From: Impatiens glandulifera
Taxonomy: Eukaryota; Streptophyta; Magnoliopsida; Ericales; Balsaminaceae
Assembly (NCBI RefSeq): GCF_907164915.1
Contig: NC_061862.1
Span: forward strand, 9,163,505 to 9,227,504
Length of the DNA: 64,000 nt
Reading direction: 5' to 3'
In this document: in pieces, positions 44,040 to 56,679 of the stretch
Numbering within the stretch: the first letter of the stretch is position 1
Layout: every line of letters starts with the position of its first letter
The notes under the pieces: model-generated
What the model saw: only the letters and a program-made list of their open reading frames with translations
The model's database searches: none
What the model was told of the DNA's origin: nothing
Program-made: the position numbers and the translations under genes

Positions 44040-46785
44040 AGGCCTAAATAATGGCCTTTGGGTAAAAAAAAATAATCCAAGGCCATGTAGGCCTTTTTGG
44101 TCTTGACAATAAACCCACATTTAAAAGAGACCTTCAAGTTTAAATAATAAACCAAGACCAAATAGGCCTTCTGATTTAAATAGTAAGCCCAAAGCCTAAA
44201 AAACTTCATAGCTAAGCAATAGACCCTCCAGAACAATCATCGTTCTGTTAGTAAAATTCGGATGGCCGTGGTTCTTAATACTAAGTCCAAAATCCACAAA
44301 CCCGATCATCGATTTAAAAAAAATAATGTTATGCCTTCCATGTTTTCCTTTAATACAAACAAAATAGAACTCGAATAGACTAAATGATTCTTAAATTTAA
44401 CAACCAAAAATTAAACTAATCTCAAACAAGACCAAACATTCAGGAAATTATCGAAATAAAGCAAATAAAGACAAGAATCTTGAATTAAAAATGAAGTTGA
44501 TTTATGAACTTATCTCTTCTTATAGTGAGTCTTTTAGTTGACGATTAATAGATTTAGAATGTTAGAAAGAAAGAAATAAGTTGAGAGACTTTTATATGTC
44601 AAACTAATCGATAATGTTGTAAATGCATACCCTCTTATTTATACCAGAACAATTATAGGCAATTACTTATACTTATTATTCAAACATAAAATATTTCTAA
44701 TTATATTTACACCCCTCAAGTTGGGGATACAAATTGTGCATTCAAAGATAAATCTTGGTAGCGTTTTGGTTAGAACATCAGTAATTTGGAACCGTTATGG
44801 AATGTGAGAGAGTTCAACTAGCCCATTGTTGACTTTTTCAGCGATATGCTTTGTTCTATCGTGGTGAACCGGATTTTTGGCGATACTAATGGCTGCAAGA
44901 TTATCACAATAAAGCTTAATTGTAGTATCATTAATAACACCAATATCTCTTAGAAATCTAACGGCCCAAAGTCTTTCACATAACCCAAAGTGTAAGAGCT
45001 CTCAACTCTGTTTCGGCACTACTTTGAGATACAACTGATTATTTCTTGCTTCTTCATGTCACAAATTGCTTCACACATAAGTGCAATAAGCCGAAGTGAA
45101 TTTTCTATCTGTGATGTCTCCGGCCCAATCATCATCCGTATAAACTAACATATCATTGCTTTCATTTTTAAGGAACATTAATCCTTTACTTGAAGTGCCT
45201 TTAATATATTTCAAAATTCGATAAGCCGCATCCATATGATCTTGAGTATGATTATTCATGAACTGACTCACAACACTTACCGAGAAACCAATATCGGGAC
45301 GAGTATGTGATAAATAGATTAGATGACTTACTAGTCTTTGATATCTTACTAGTCTTTGATATCTTCCTTTATCAACTAAGACTTCATCTTTTCTTGATCC
45401 ATCTTGTTGTAAGGGTCCATAAGAGTGTCAATAGATTTACAACCAAGCATTCTTATTTCTGTCAATAAGTCTAAATAGTATTTCTTTGAGACATGAAAAT
45501 ACATATAGATGATCAGACAATCTCTATGTCAAGAAAAGAATTAAAATGTCCAAGATCTTTAGTGTTGAATTCTCTCGCTAATGTCTTTTACAAGACTGAA
45601 AGTTCTTCCTCATCATCACATGTAAGTATAATATATCATCAACATATATAATCAGAATTGCTACCTTTTTCTCGTTTGATATTTTGATGAACATAGTGTG
45701 ATCGACTTTACAATTAGAATATATCTAGAATTCATGACTGATTTGGTAAACTTGTCAAATCACGCTCGTGGGGGTTTTTTTGAGTCCGTAAAATGATTTG
45801 TGTAGTCTACAAACCTTGTTTTCAAGTTACTTAGATTTCGAACATGGTGGAATTTTCATGCATACTTCTTCTTCTAAATCTCTATTTAGAAAGACGTTTT
45901 TAACATCAAGTTGGTACAACAACCAATCTTTATTTGTTGCCAAAGTAAATAAGATTCTAATAGTATTTAGTTTTTCTATAGTAGTCAATGTCTCCTCATA
46001 ATCAATATCATACGACTGAGAGAATTATTTTGCAACGAGTCGTGCTTTAAAATGTTCAATTGTCCAATCGACATTATGTTTTACCTTAAAAATTCATTTA
46101 CACTCAATCGTCTTCTTATTCGAAGACAATTCACAAATAGACCAAGTACCATTCTTCTAAAGAGTTTGTAATTCATCTAATATCGCCTCTTTCCAACGAG
46201 AATGTTGAAAAGTTTCATCAACATTGTTGGGAACTTGTACATTATCATGAGAGGCAAGACAATATCGATATTGAGATGAAAACCTTTCATAAGATACAAA
46301 ATTATCAATCGGGTGTTGAGTACAAGATCTATGTCCTCTTCTCCAAGCAATAAGTAAGTTAATTAAGAATATCATCATCAACATAAATAGAATCAAGTGA
46401 AATGCTAATACCTAAGTGTTCTTGTAGAGTTGAATTTAGCCTTGACATTGACGATTGATGTGATGAAGAGTGTGTTCGGTCTTCAGATGACATCGGTTTA
46501 GGAGTAGAGGTGGAAGTGGAAGAAGTAGGATTGATAATAGTAGTGGAAGATAGAGAATTATCAAATGTTTCTATAATGAGAATGGAAGATTGTGGAAAAT
46601 ATTGATATTCATTTTGATTCTCCTCCTGAATATTGGAAGCCAAAAAATAGAGGTGTATACTTTCTTAGTGGAAGGAGAATAACAACGATATCTTTTTTGG
46701 AATGGTGCATAACCGATGAATATGCATGTTTTGGATTTATGATCAAGTTTTCTTCTATTTTGATGGATGTAAACAAAGGAGGAGC
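44040..46785. repeat. Inverted-duplication arm, part 4 (partner about 56680-59410)
   Basis: Matches the partner in reverse complement from the E2 target site through the 3' half of a Copia element. The match ends at about 46785, within the integrase-to-RT spacer. Confidence 0.88.
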
Positions 46786-48420
46786 ACTCAAACACTTTAG
46801 GAGTGATGGTAAAATAAATGACTTTAGTGTGTGAAAAGAATGATAAAAGACGTTGGATTGAAGTTTAAAATTTGAGTATTTTTGAAGACATTCGATTGAT
46901 AAGATAATCTGGCGTATAGACGACATCCTCTAAAATATTTAGGCACATTAGACGAGAATAAAAGAGATCGTGTAACCTTGAGAAGATGTCGGCTCTTGCG
47001 TTTGGCAACCCCTTTTGTTGAGGTGTGTCAACACATGAACTATGATGAACAATGCCTTTAGTAGAAAGAAATGGACCAAGAGTGTGATTAAAAAACTCTT
47101 TGGCATTTTCCGTTTTTATAGCAGTATTCCACATTGGAATTGTGTTTGAATCATTGTGTGGAATTGTTTAAAAAATTCCTTGACTTCTTATTTTTCTTTC
47201 ATTATAAATAACCAAGTCAAACAAGTGTGATCATAGACAAATGAAACAAATCAATGTTTACTAGTTAAAAAATTTATTCTCGATGGACCCCAAATGTTAA
47301 TGTGAAACAATGAAAATGGTTTATATGCAATCTACGATAATCGAGGAAAATGATCACAATAATATTTAGCAAATTGACACACTTCACAATTCACATTGTA
47401 AAGAACTAAATTTCGCATTAAGAAATAATTCGGGAAAGAGTTTTGAAAGATACATGAAATTAGGGTGACCTAATCTATAATGTCATAACATGATTTTAAC
47501 ATTTTGACCAAAAGTAACATTAAGAGTAGTAGAAAGAAAACTGTAGGCATAAGACAGATTTTCGCGTAAAACATAGAGTCCCGAACACAACTCAACATTG
47601 TAAATCATCATTGCTGAAACCGTATCCTGAAACACACAATAATGAGGATACAAATTAACATTGTAGTTTTAATCTACAGTTAGTTTTCTTATAGACAATA
47701 GGCTGCAATCGAGATTTGGTACATACAAAATTGTCTTAAAAATAATTTGGGATTAATATAAAGTGAACCAAACCCAAATATTTTAATTGATTTACCATTA
47801 GCGATTCTAATTCCATGAATATCTTGGCATTGTGTAAAATTAAATAAAATTGACTTATCACCCGTCATATGATCAGAAGCACCGGAATTAATGATCTAAT
47901 TTTCAGAATTTTTATTTAGCTCACAATGCATTCCTTCTTTTTTTGTTAATTCCAAATAGGTCCTTTCCATTTTTATTTAACTCATTATGTTTTTCACTTC
48001 TTGAACCAAACAGGGATAAACCATTACTAGATGGTTTAGAGATTGAGAATTGTTTGTATTTTGGACAGAAACAAACATCCCCTAACTAGTTGTACCAGCT
48101 GAGTGACTAGATGAACCAATCATCGTAATTGGTGGGTTTTTCATGTAGGATCCAACATCGATCCTTTGTGTGACTAGTTTTACGGCAATACTCACATTTA
48201 GGTCAATTGGACTTTCCTTAAAATTTAGGGTTTTGGCTTAGCATGGCTGCAACAATAGCTTCATTTTGTGAGTCAAGTGCATCATATTCTGCGATTGAAG
48301 CAATATCGGGAGATTTAGAATTTACTTGAAGACAAAACTCTTTTTGTCGAAGTTAAAAAAATAGTTTTATGATGCTGGAATTCCATTTAATGCATTGAAC
48401 TAGCCTTATTTTCAAATAGT
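44227..48420 (-). mobile_element. Ty1/Copia remnant A (minus strand)
   Basis: In transcription order from the right: Gag zinc knuckle (about 48120-48200, CEYCRKTSHTKDRC); integrase remnants (46865-47134, e.g. VHHSSCVDTPQQKG); an acidic spacer; RT start (46157-46396, NVDETFQHSRWKEAI); degraded RT; and RNase H (45071-45271, DHMDAAYRILKYIKGTSSKG). Then comes a TATA-bearing LTR-like end (GGTATAAATAAGAGGG, about 44625). Many stops. Only one LTR-like end was found. Confidence 0.82.
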
Positions 48421-48429
48421 GATTAATAA

Positions 48430-48830
48430 GAGTATTGCAATGAGTCATGAATATACACATCCAACATATCATGTTTTGCGTGTTGGATTGTTGAGAGATG
48501 TCAAAAAATTAGCGGAGTTGATTGTTGAGGATTATAGAAAATGTTGAAGGGACACATAATGCACAATTATGACAGATGGTTGGACAATTGGTAGACAAAG
48601 GTAATTAATCAATTTTTGGTTTTTGTCCTAAAGGATTACATTTGTCAAGTCTGTTAATGCATCAGGTTTCATCTCAGATGCTTCAATATTGTGAAACTTA
48701 TTTTTTAAGATTGTTGAGTGGACGGATGTTGACAATGTTGTTTAACTTGTTACTGATAATGGAGTAAACTATAAGGCAATTGGTAATTGTTGAGTGAAAA
48801 GTATATGATCATTTTTTAGTCATTTTATCA
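48430..48830 (+). pseudogene. hAT transposase (DUF659) fragment
   Basis: Plus-strand frames read YHVLRVGLLRDVKKLAELIV, CTIMTDGWT, FVKSVNASGFISDAS and LVTDNGVNYKAIGN. These are the DUF659 block of plant hAT transposases (the TxMSDGWT and VTDNAANY motifs), with multiple stops. Confidence 0.75.
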
Positions 48831-49010
48831 CACTAGTAAAAAATGGGGTAATAGCTAGCAATAATAGCAATTGGTGGCCAATCGCTATTATCAAGGTTGT
48901 AGCGATTTGTTATAATTTCAATCGTAACTACCTTCATAATAGCGATTGGTCTTTACACCAATTTCTCTTAAACTAATTAAAGATTGCGCGCTATTTTATT
49001 TTCTCCCATT
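48829..49010. mobile_element. Candidate CACTA-type end with AATAGCGATTGG repeats
   Basis: CACTAGTAAAAAATGG at 48830 resembles the CACTA terminus at 62507 (CACTAGTAAAAATAG). It is followed by direct and inverted variants of AATAGCGATTGG, as in subterminal repeats. The opposite end was not found, so assignment is tentative. Confidence 0.5.
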
Positions 49011-49062
49011 CCCTATTAGAGAAATATCTAGGGTTTTGTGGGGAGGAGAAATCCTTAGAGAG

Positions 49063-49412
49063 AGATGAAAGCCCTCAAAGGGGAGGAGGAAAGCGTCAAT
49101 ATTGCTGAAATCGAAAATCAACAACAAACGCAGCAACCGATGATCAGTTTGGACGACGTGAATCCGGTAGGGCTAGGGAGGCGGTCGAGACAGATATTCG
49201 ACGAGGTATGACGTAAGTTCTCCGGATTGGGGCAAATCTCCAGGACAAATCGTTCCGATGACGAGGTCGAACTTCTAATACACGAAGGAGGACCGATGTG
49301 CGAATTCGCTATTCTAGGTGCTCAGAACACCATCGTCTTGGTCGTTGGCGCTACTAACCGTGTTGGCCGTATAATAGTTCAGAAACTTATGCTTAGAGGC
49401 TACACCGTCAAG
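49063..49412 (+). pseudogene. HCF173: HCF173-like gene fragment (captured first coding exon)
   Basis: Reading from about 49063: a Gln/Glu-rich lead, then SLDDVNPVGLGRRSRQIFDE, V-stop-RKFSGLGQISRTNRSDDE, and EGGPMCEFAILGAQNTIVLV continuing VGATNRVGRIIVQKLMLRGYTVK. It ends at an AAG|GTTTTC donor. HCF173 is a chloroplast SDR-like protein needed for psbA translation; the NAD-binding GATxRxGR motif is visible. The conserved Trp of DEVWRKF is TGA. No transit peptide and no later exons are present, so this is a fragment, probably captured by the CACTA-like element starting at 48830. Confidence 0.82.
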
Positions 49413-49960
49413 GTTTTCTTCTTCTTTATTCTTTCTATTCTCTATACAACTCTAATCTATTCTCAGTTGTTAACCGCAAACTCTCTATTTACATTTATTT
49501 AGATGCTCTCTTAGTTGTTTGGTGTTAATCACGTTAAAATTTTTTCAACTTAGGATAACACCGCAAACTTTTAATTTACATTTACAATTTTTTACTTAAC
49601 TTGAATCTAGGTAGGGGCCAGCCATGCCTCTTTTATTCTTGAATTGCAGTCTTTAGATGGGCTTGTTGAATGTTAGAGAGATATTAACTTCGTTTAGTCC
49701 GTCATTGAAGAAATAACTAGAGTTATGTTTACAATTTCTCTTTTCTGTTCATGTTGGCAAAGTTATGTTTACAATTTTATCTGCAAAAACTACCTTTTCT
49801 TAGTTGATACACAAATGAAAGTCATGAAGAAATAGCTAAATAAATAAATGCAAACAATAAATCCAGCACTATAACTGAAGCACCAATAAATCGAACGCAC
49901 ACACGAACTTAGTCAATCAACTTAGTCAATCAGATTTTCAATAACTTGACCTAGAACTCA
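49413..49960. other. Unassigned sequence after the HCF173 fragment
   Basis: Probably the intron following the captured exon and further element DNA. The short frame continuing from the fragment (to 49502) is intron read-through. I see no further exon. Confidence 0.4.
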
Positions 49961-52873
49961 CTCCAGAACAATCATCGTTTTGTTAGTAAAATTCGGAGGG
50001 TCGCGGTTCTTAAGTCTAAGCTCAAAATCCACAAACTCGATCATCGATTTCAGAAAAAAAACGTTATGCCTTCCATGTTTTCCTTTAATACAAACAAAAT
50101 AGAACTCGAATAGACTAAATGATTCCTAAATTTAACAACCAAAAATCAAACTAATCTAAGACCAGAACAAACATTCAGGAAATTATCAAAATAAAGACAA
50201 AAATGAAGTTGATTTATGAACTTATCTCTTCTTATAGTGAGTATTTTCTTTGACAAAGAAATTAGCGAAGACTTTTCCGTAAATGCATATTACACTTATT
50301 TATACCATATCAATTATTTAGTTGCCTTATACTTATTATTCAAGCATATAATATTTCTAATTATATTTACACATCCCACAATCATAACTCCTCGTTTACA
50401 CCCATTAAGTTGGGAGATACAAATTGTGCATCCCTAATTTGGCACATAAATATTCAAAGACAATTTTTTATAACGCTCTGGTTAAAACATCGGCATTTCG
50501 GAATCGTGATGGAATGTGAGAGAGTTCAACTAACCCATTGTTAATTTTCTCAGCGATGAAGTGTCTATCGATCTCAATATACTTTATTTTATCATGGTGA
50601 ACTGAATTTTTGGCGATACTATTGGTTGCAAGATTATCACAATAAAGTTTAATTGTACAGTATCATTAATAACACCAATATCTTTTAGAACTCTAACGGC
50701 CCAAAGTTCTTCACATAACCTAAGTGTAAGAGCTCTCAACTCTGCTTCGGCAACTCTGCTTCGACACTACTTCGAGATACAACTGATTGTTTCTTGCTTC
50801 TCCATGTCACAAGATTACCTCACACATAAGTGCAATAAGCCGAAGTGGATTTTTTATCCGTGATGTCTTCGGCCCAATCAGCATCCATATAAACTAACAT
50901 ATCATTGCTTTCATTTTTAAGGAACATTAATCCTTTATATGGAGTGTCTTTAATATATCTCAAAATTCGATAAACCGCATCCATATGATCTTGAGTAGGG
51001 TTATTTGTGAACTGACTCACAACACTCATTAAGAAACCAATATCGGTACGTGTGTGTGATAAATAAATTAGACCACCTACTAGTCTCTGATATCTTCTTT
51101 ATCAACTAAGACTTCATCTTTTCTTGATCCAATCTTGTTGTAATGACTCATAAGAGTGTCAATAGGTTTACAACCAAGCATTATTGTTTCTGTCAATAAG
51201 TCTAAAGAGTATTTTCTATGAGACATGAAAATACTTTTAGATGACCGGGTAATCTCCATGCCAAAAAAGAATTTAGGATGTCCAAGATCTTTAGTGTTGA
51301 ATTCTCTCGTTAATGTCTTTTTTAAGACTGAAAGTTCTGCATCATCATCACCTGTAAATATAATATCATCAGCATATACAATAAGAATTGTTACATTCTT
51401 TTTGTTTGATATTTTAGTGTGATCAACTTGACTTTGAGAATATCCATAATTCATGACTGATTTGGTAAACTTTTTAAACCACCTTCGTTGGGATTATTTA
51501 AGTTCGTACAATAATTTTTGTAGCCTACAAACATTGTTTTCAAGTGACTTAGATTTCGAACCTGGTTGAATTTCCATGCATACTCCTTCTTCTAAATCTC
51601 CGTTTAGAAAGACATTTTTAACATCAAGTTGGTTCAACGACCAAAATCTTTATTTACTACCAAAGTAAATAGGATTCTATTAGTATTCAGTTTGGCTATG
51701 TGAGCAAATGTCTCCTAACGTTCAATTGTTCCTATCGGCATTATATTTTACCTTTAAAATCTATTAACACCCAATCGCCTTCTTATTCGAAGACAAGTCA
51801 AAAATAGACCAAGTATCATTCTTCTGAAGAGCTTTCAATTCATCTAATACCGCCTCTTTCCAACGAGAATGTTGAAAAGATTTATCAACATTGTTAGGAA
51901 CCTATACATTATCATGAGAGGCAAGAAAATATCGATATTGAGGTGAAAACTTTCATAAGATATAAAATTACCAATTGGGTGTACAAGATCTCTGTCCTCT
52001 TCTCTAAACAATAGGTAAGTTAAGAATATCATCATCAACATAACTAGGATCAAGTGAAATGCTAATATTTGAGTGTTCTTGTGGAGTTGGATTAAGTCCC
52101 AACGTTGACGATTGATGTGATAAAGAGTGTGTTCGGTCTTCAGATGACATCGATTTAGGAGTAGAGGTGGAAGTGGAAGAATTAAGAGAGATAATAGTAG
52201 TGGAAGATAGAGAATTATCAAATAATTCTATAATGGGAGTGGAAGATTGTGAAAAATATTGATATTCATCTAGATTTAATATTGATATTCATCTAGATAC
52301 TCCCTCTGAATATTGGAAGCCAAAAAATAAGGTTGATTCTAAAAAATGTAACATCTATGGTGGTGTATATTTTCTTAGTGGAAGGAGAATATCAACAATA
52401 TCCCTTTTGGTATGGTGCATAACCGATGAATTAATATGCATTTTTTTTGAATTTTGCTTCTCCTATCGTGATGGATGTGAACAAAGGAGGAACATCCAAA
52501 CACTTTAAGAGAGAGGGTAGACGAAGTGACTTTGTGTGTAGAAAGAATGATAAAAGATATTGGATTTGAGTTTGAAATTTGAGTATTTTTGAAGGCATTC
52601 AATTGATAAGATAAGCTGTCGTAGAGACAACATTTCCCAAAAAATATTTAGGCAAATTAGACAAAAATAAGAGAGATCGTATAACCTCGAGAAGATGGCG
52701 GTTCTTACTTTTGACAACCCCATTTTGTTGAGGTGTGTCAACACATGAACTACGAAGAACAATGGCTTTAATAGAAAGAAATTGACCAAGAGTGTCATTA
52801 AAAAACTCTTTGGCATTGTCCTTTTTTTATGACAAGTATTCCACATTGAAATTGTTTGAATCATTATGTGGAA

Positions 52874-53777
52874 CTAGGAAAATTTTCGTGCGATGCACAC
52901 GGATAATGATAAAAATAAAATAAATTAAAAAAATTATAATAATATTTATTCAATGTTTAAATTTATTAAAATAAAAAATATAACGCTCTCATTTTACATT
53001 TTATTCACTTCGATAAAACAACTTATTTTCTCACATGTTTTATCACATATTTTTTCCGAATGAATCTCTCATTTCGTGACTTTACACTTTCACTTTGTCA
53101 ATCAAATCTTTGATTCATATTTTTTAATAATTAGCATCGTGACCTCACACTTGTGGTCAATTAAATATTTAATTCATATTTTTTTAACCACTTTAAATGA
53201 TATCGGTTTATTATCCCTCGACAAACCACATCTCAATCACATTTGGTTAAAGGTTGTACTTGTTTTGTTATGTTGCAAGTTCGAAACCTACAAATAACAT
53301 TTTTAAATTTATTTTTAACCGTTTTAAGTTTATGGGCGGGTCAACCCACAATCCAACCCAAGTATCCATTTACTCTCACATAAATATCCAAATTAACCAC
53401 AGCTCTCGACCCGGCAATCCGGACACTTTATAAATTAAGCATCATTATATATATATAGATTAGTTAGTTAAAAATTTGAAATTTTATTGTTAAAATGTCT
53501 CGCGTTCATCAAATTTGGTGTTAAATCTTAAATATAAAGTGTTGTTAGCCTAGTTGGTTAAAAAGTTGTACTTGTTTTATTAGGTTGCAAGTTCGAAACC
53601 TACAAATAACATTTTTAAATTTATTTTTAACCGTTTTAAGTTTATGGACGGGTCAACCCACAATCCGACCCAAGTATCCATTTACTCTCACATAAATATC
53701 TAAATTAACCACAACTCTCGACCCGGCAATCCGGACACTTTAAAAATTAAGCATCATTATATATATATATATATATA
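52874..53777 (-). mobile_element. Non-autonomous Helitron inserted in Copia remnant C
   Basis: On the minus strand the 3' end has a hairpin CGTGTGCATCGCACG and terminates CTAG followed by T, as Helitrons do. The 5' end is a (TA)n run then AATGATGCTTAATTTTTAAA and GTGTCCGG. The related Copia A sequence (about 47158-47170) shows the uninterrupted site, and the insertion lies between A and T without duplication. The canonical 5' TC is not evident and may be lost in the TA run. It has no coding content. Confidence 0.68.
53245..53770. repeat. Tandem partial duplication inside the Helitron, with tRNA-like boxes
   Basis: A block of about 190 bp (GCAAGTTCGAAACCTACAAA ... ACCCGGCAATCCGGACAC) occurs at about 53273-53450 and again at about 53587-53760. 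The second is preceded by TTAGCCTAGTTGGTTAAAAA. The A-box-like and B-box-like phrases suggest a tRNA-derived SINE piece within the element. A third, partial copy lies at 54500-54600. Confidence 0.6.
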
Positions 53778-53905
53778 TTGTTTAAAAATTTCATTGACTC
53801 CTGATTTTTCTTTCATTAGAAATAACCTAGTCAAACGAGTGTGATCATCCACAAATGAAACAAACCAATGTTTACCAGTTAAAGTTTTTATTCTCGATAG
53901 ACCTG

Positions 53906-55285
53906 TAAGTACTAAAAATTTACATATCCAATTTATAAAATTAAAATAATTATTTTGATTTATTTTCAAATAAATAAAATCAAAAAAATTAATCTCAAGG
54001 TCAAAACCTAATTAAACAATTAATTAGATTAATTATTGTGATAATTAAAATCTAATTAATTAAGGACAATGGCCAAATAAATAAATAAAATTATTTGGGA
54101 TAAATGTTGTACTCATTTTATCTCAAAATAATTTTAAAAAAATCAAGTGATTAAAATAAATAATTTAATTTTTCCAAAAAATAATTTCTTAAGACAATAT
54201 ATAAATTTCAAAAGAAAAAAAAGTTGTAAAACATTTACTTTTACAATGAAATAAAATTAAAATTGAATCAAACATTATGAAAGGTAATTTTAACTTTTCA
54301 TAATTATATATATAATTTTGTCCATTTCCAATTAAAGATCAACAAACCCTTAATTAACTAGAAACAACAAAATATGTAGATAATCTTCAGCAATCACAAC
54401 TCAGGCTTGAAAATAAGTAAATATTATTGAAATTAGCATGTAGCCTGCACGAGTAAAGATATAAAACTGAGAAAAAAAATTACGATTAAAATGTGATAAT
54501 ATTTTTAATTTACTCTCACATATATATTCAAATTAATCGCAGTTCTCGACCCGACAATCCGAACATTTTAAAAAGTAAGCATCATTATATATATATATAT
54601 ATATATTTTAAATATCTCCTTATACACATTATTCTAAAAACCGTCCCAATTATCAATTCGTTTTTTTGGGCAAACTTCGGTCCAACCGGTTGAACCACAA
54701 GTTGAACCGAATTTTATTTATTTAAAAAATTAATTTTAAATATATTGAGTACATAAATTAAATTATATATATATATATTAATTAGGCATCCACAAAAATA
54801 ATCAATTACATGTTAATTAAATTCAATAATTTGTAAATTAAACTAATATCACATAAAATAGCATAATTTCGTACAATCAAAACATCAATCACACCAAATA
54901 TACTTATAATAATTAGTCAATAATATTAACAGCATTGTTAATATCGAATATTTCAATCCAAACATTAAAGTTAGCAACCACAATATTGAATATTCAAATC
55001 ATATTATTCTTCTCGTAACAATGGTTATATTAGTCAATCTTCATTCTCCAAATTGTTCAAACAATAGAAATCACTGTAATATCATCTTTACAAAATATTT
55101 AACAATATTAGTAAGATAATATTTTACATTGAAGAATATATCAATATCACAAATTCACAATATGAAAAATATTACAAACCTGTAGCTAGAAGCGAATTTA
55201 CTCCCATATTTTTTACCTTGTTCTTCAGCACAAACAAGTGCTTCCTTTAGCATTATTTCCAATTCATTTATACCAATATTTGTTT
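53906..55285. other. AT-rich repeat DNA
   Basis: 53905-54130 is related in inverse to about 7720-7920. 54500-54610 is a Helitron 5'-end fragment in the same orientation as 52874-53777. The rest is AT-rich with no coding signal. Confidence 0.5.
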
Positions 55286-56260
55286 TTTGGTTCTTGCTCA
55301 ATGCATTCGCAAGTTAGAATGAATATAGACTAAGTCATTAAGTCTTTCATGCTCTAGTCTATTTCTTCTTTTTGAATGAACTCAATCAAATGTGCTCAAA
55401 TTACGCTCACAACCTGATGAAGAAGTTGTTTGACTAATGAATCTAATTGCGAACTTTTGTAAAGTTAGGGTACTTCCTCCAAATGACTTTCACCATGCAT
55501 CTGTTAAAAATGATATTATCAATTGTCCATAATAGATAAATATAAAAGATAAATTGATTTTTATTTATACAAAAGTTATGAATTACATACAAAATTGGTA
55601 AGAACCTGGATTTAGAGACTTCGACATATTCAATGCCATTTTACGTGTAAAATATGGTAGTCTACGATTTTTATAATGTTCAACTTTATGAAATAAAAAT
55701 TTTCCATCTATCTTGCTTATCATCTTTTGTAGGGTTGCAAAATCAAGTATAGTTTGAATAAAAAAATTTGTTTGCAATAAGTGTCTTGATAATATTGAAA
55801 GACGATATTTAATTGGTGTGCTAGCATTTGAATACGTTGACAAAACATACATCTCTACTTATCCTTGATGATATCAATATAAGACTTGTAAAGTCTCTTT
55901 TTGTTAAAAAAAATATATCATTCATTGCATTACGTGCACACACGCCCTCATAGACATATCCCATTGCAAGATTATCTTCAGCATCACAAATTCTCAATAG
56001 ACGCATCAAGAAAGCCATAATCTTCACAAAAATCGCAACATTTATCCAAAACATGTAATCCAATATAATTTGCTTCACTTCTAAATCATTCTTCATCTTC
56101 AAATATTTTGAATAATCTTGAGATACGCCAAGTCTGCCATGTGGTCATTCAAACTTTCAGGATTCGTTATTTTCTTGAAAATTGGTTTCATATAAAAAAT
56201 AGGCACTGGTTAAATTCAAAGGTGAAACGTTCTACTCTAATGTTTTAAAATGTTATCTTG
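55286..56260 (-). pseudogene. hAT transposase remnant, C-terminal half
   Basis: Minus-strand frames in order: FWINVAIFVKIMAFLMRLLR and AMGYVYEGVCARNAMNDIFF (55821-56102); an LNPGSYQF stretch (55583-55852); then LQKFAIRFISQTTSSSGCER and SKRRNRLEHERLNDLVYIHS (about 55300-55480). The last part is the hAT C-terminal dimerisation domain. It is broken by stops and frameshifts. Confidence 0.82.
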
Positions 56261-56679
56261 GTACTATTGTTTATCAATTATTGATAGAAAAAATGCAATA
56301 ATTTTCTCAAGGATTATAAGAAGTGAATAACAAATTTGGAGAGAAATTGTTCTTGATGGTCAAACTCTCATTCACACACACTTGGAGGCGAATCCTTATA
56401 ACTATAGATAATTGAAACCTAACAAGTTTGTGGAAGTCACAAAATTATCAAAATTTAAGGCGATGTGATTGGTTGTTTGTTTCCTTTATGATGTATGCTA
56501 CTTTTGTTTATTCTTGTTTCTTGTTTGTTTCTTTAACTAATGAGTTAATTATGTATATTTGTCCCTTTTTTGGTTTTAATTAAATAAATATAAGTCATTT
56601 AAAAAAAAATAGTAATAAACCGTGTAACACCGGGTTTAACAATCTTTTTCATCTTAGACGTTGTCTCAACCAATTCTCC

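Larger units (their letters stand above)
49961..53905 (-). mobile_element. Ty1/Copia remnant C (minus strand), interrupted by a Helitron
   Basis: Same family as remnant A. It starts at the same LTR-end phrase (CCAGAACAATCATCGTTTTG) and has RNase H (50820-51029), RT with YADDIIFTGDDDAELSVL (51080-51454), a Ser/Thr spacer, and integrase pieces at 52505-52864. After the inserted Helitron the integrase continues (53780-53905, TGKHWFVSFVDDHTRLTRLF). Numerous stops and frameshifts. Confidence 0.82.

Noticed and set aside
46592..46834. Plus-strand frame in the Copia region
   Set aside because: A shadow of the degraded integrase on the minus strand.
53530..53620. tRNA gene
   Set aside because: A-box-like and B-box-like phrases are present, but no cloverleaf could be folded and the sequence is inside a Helitron-type repeat. 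A SINE piece is more likely.
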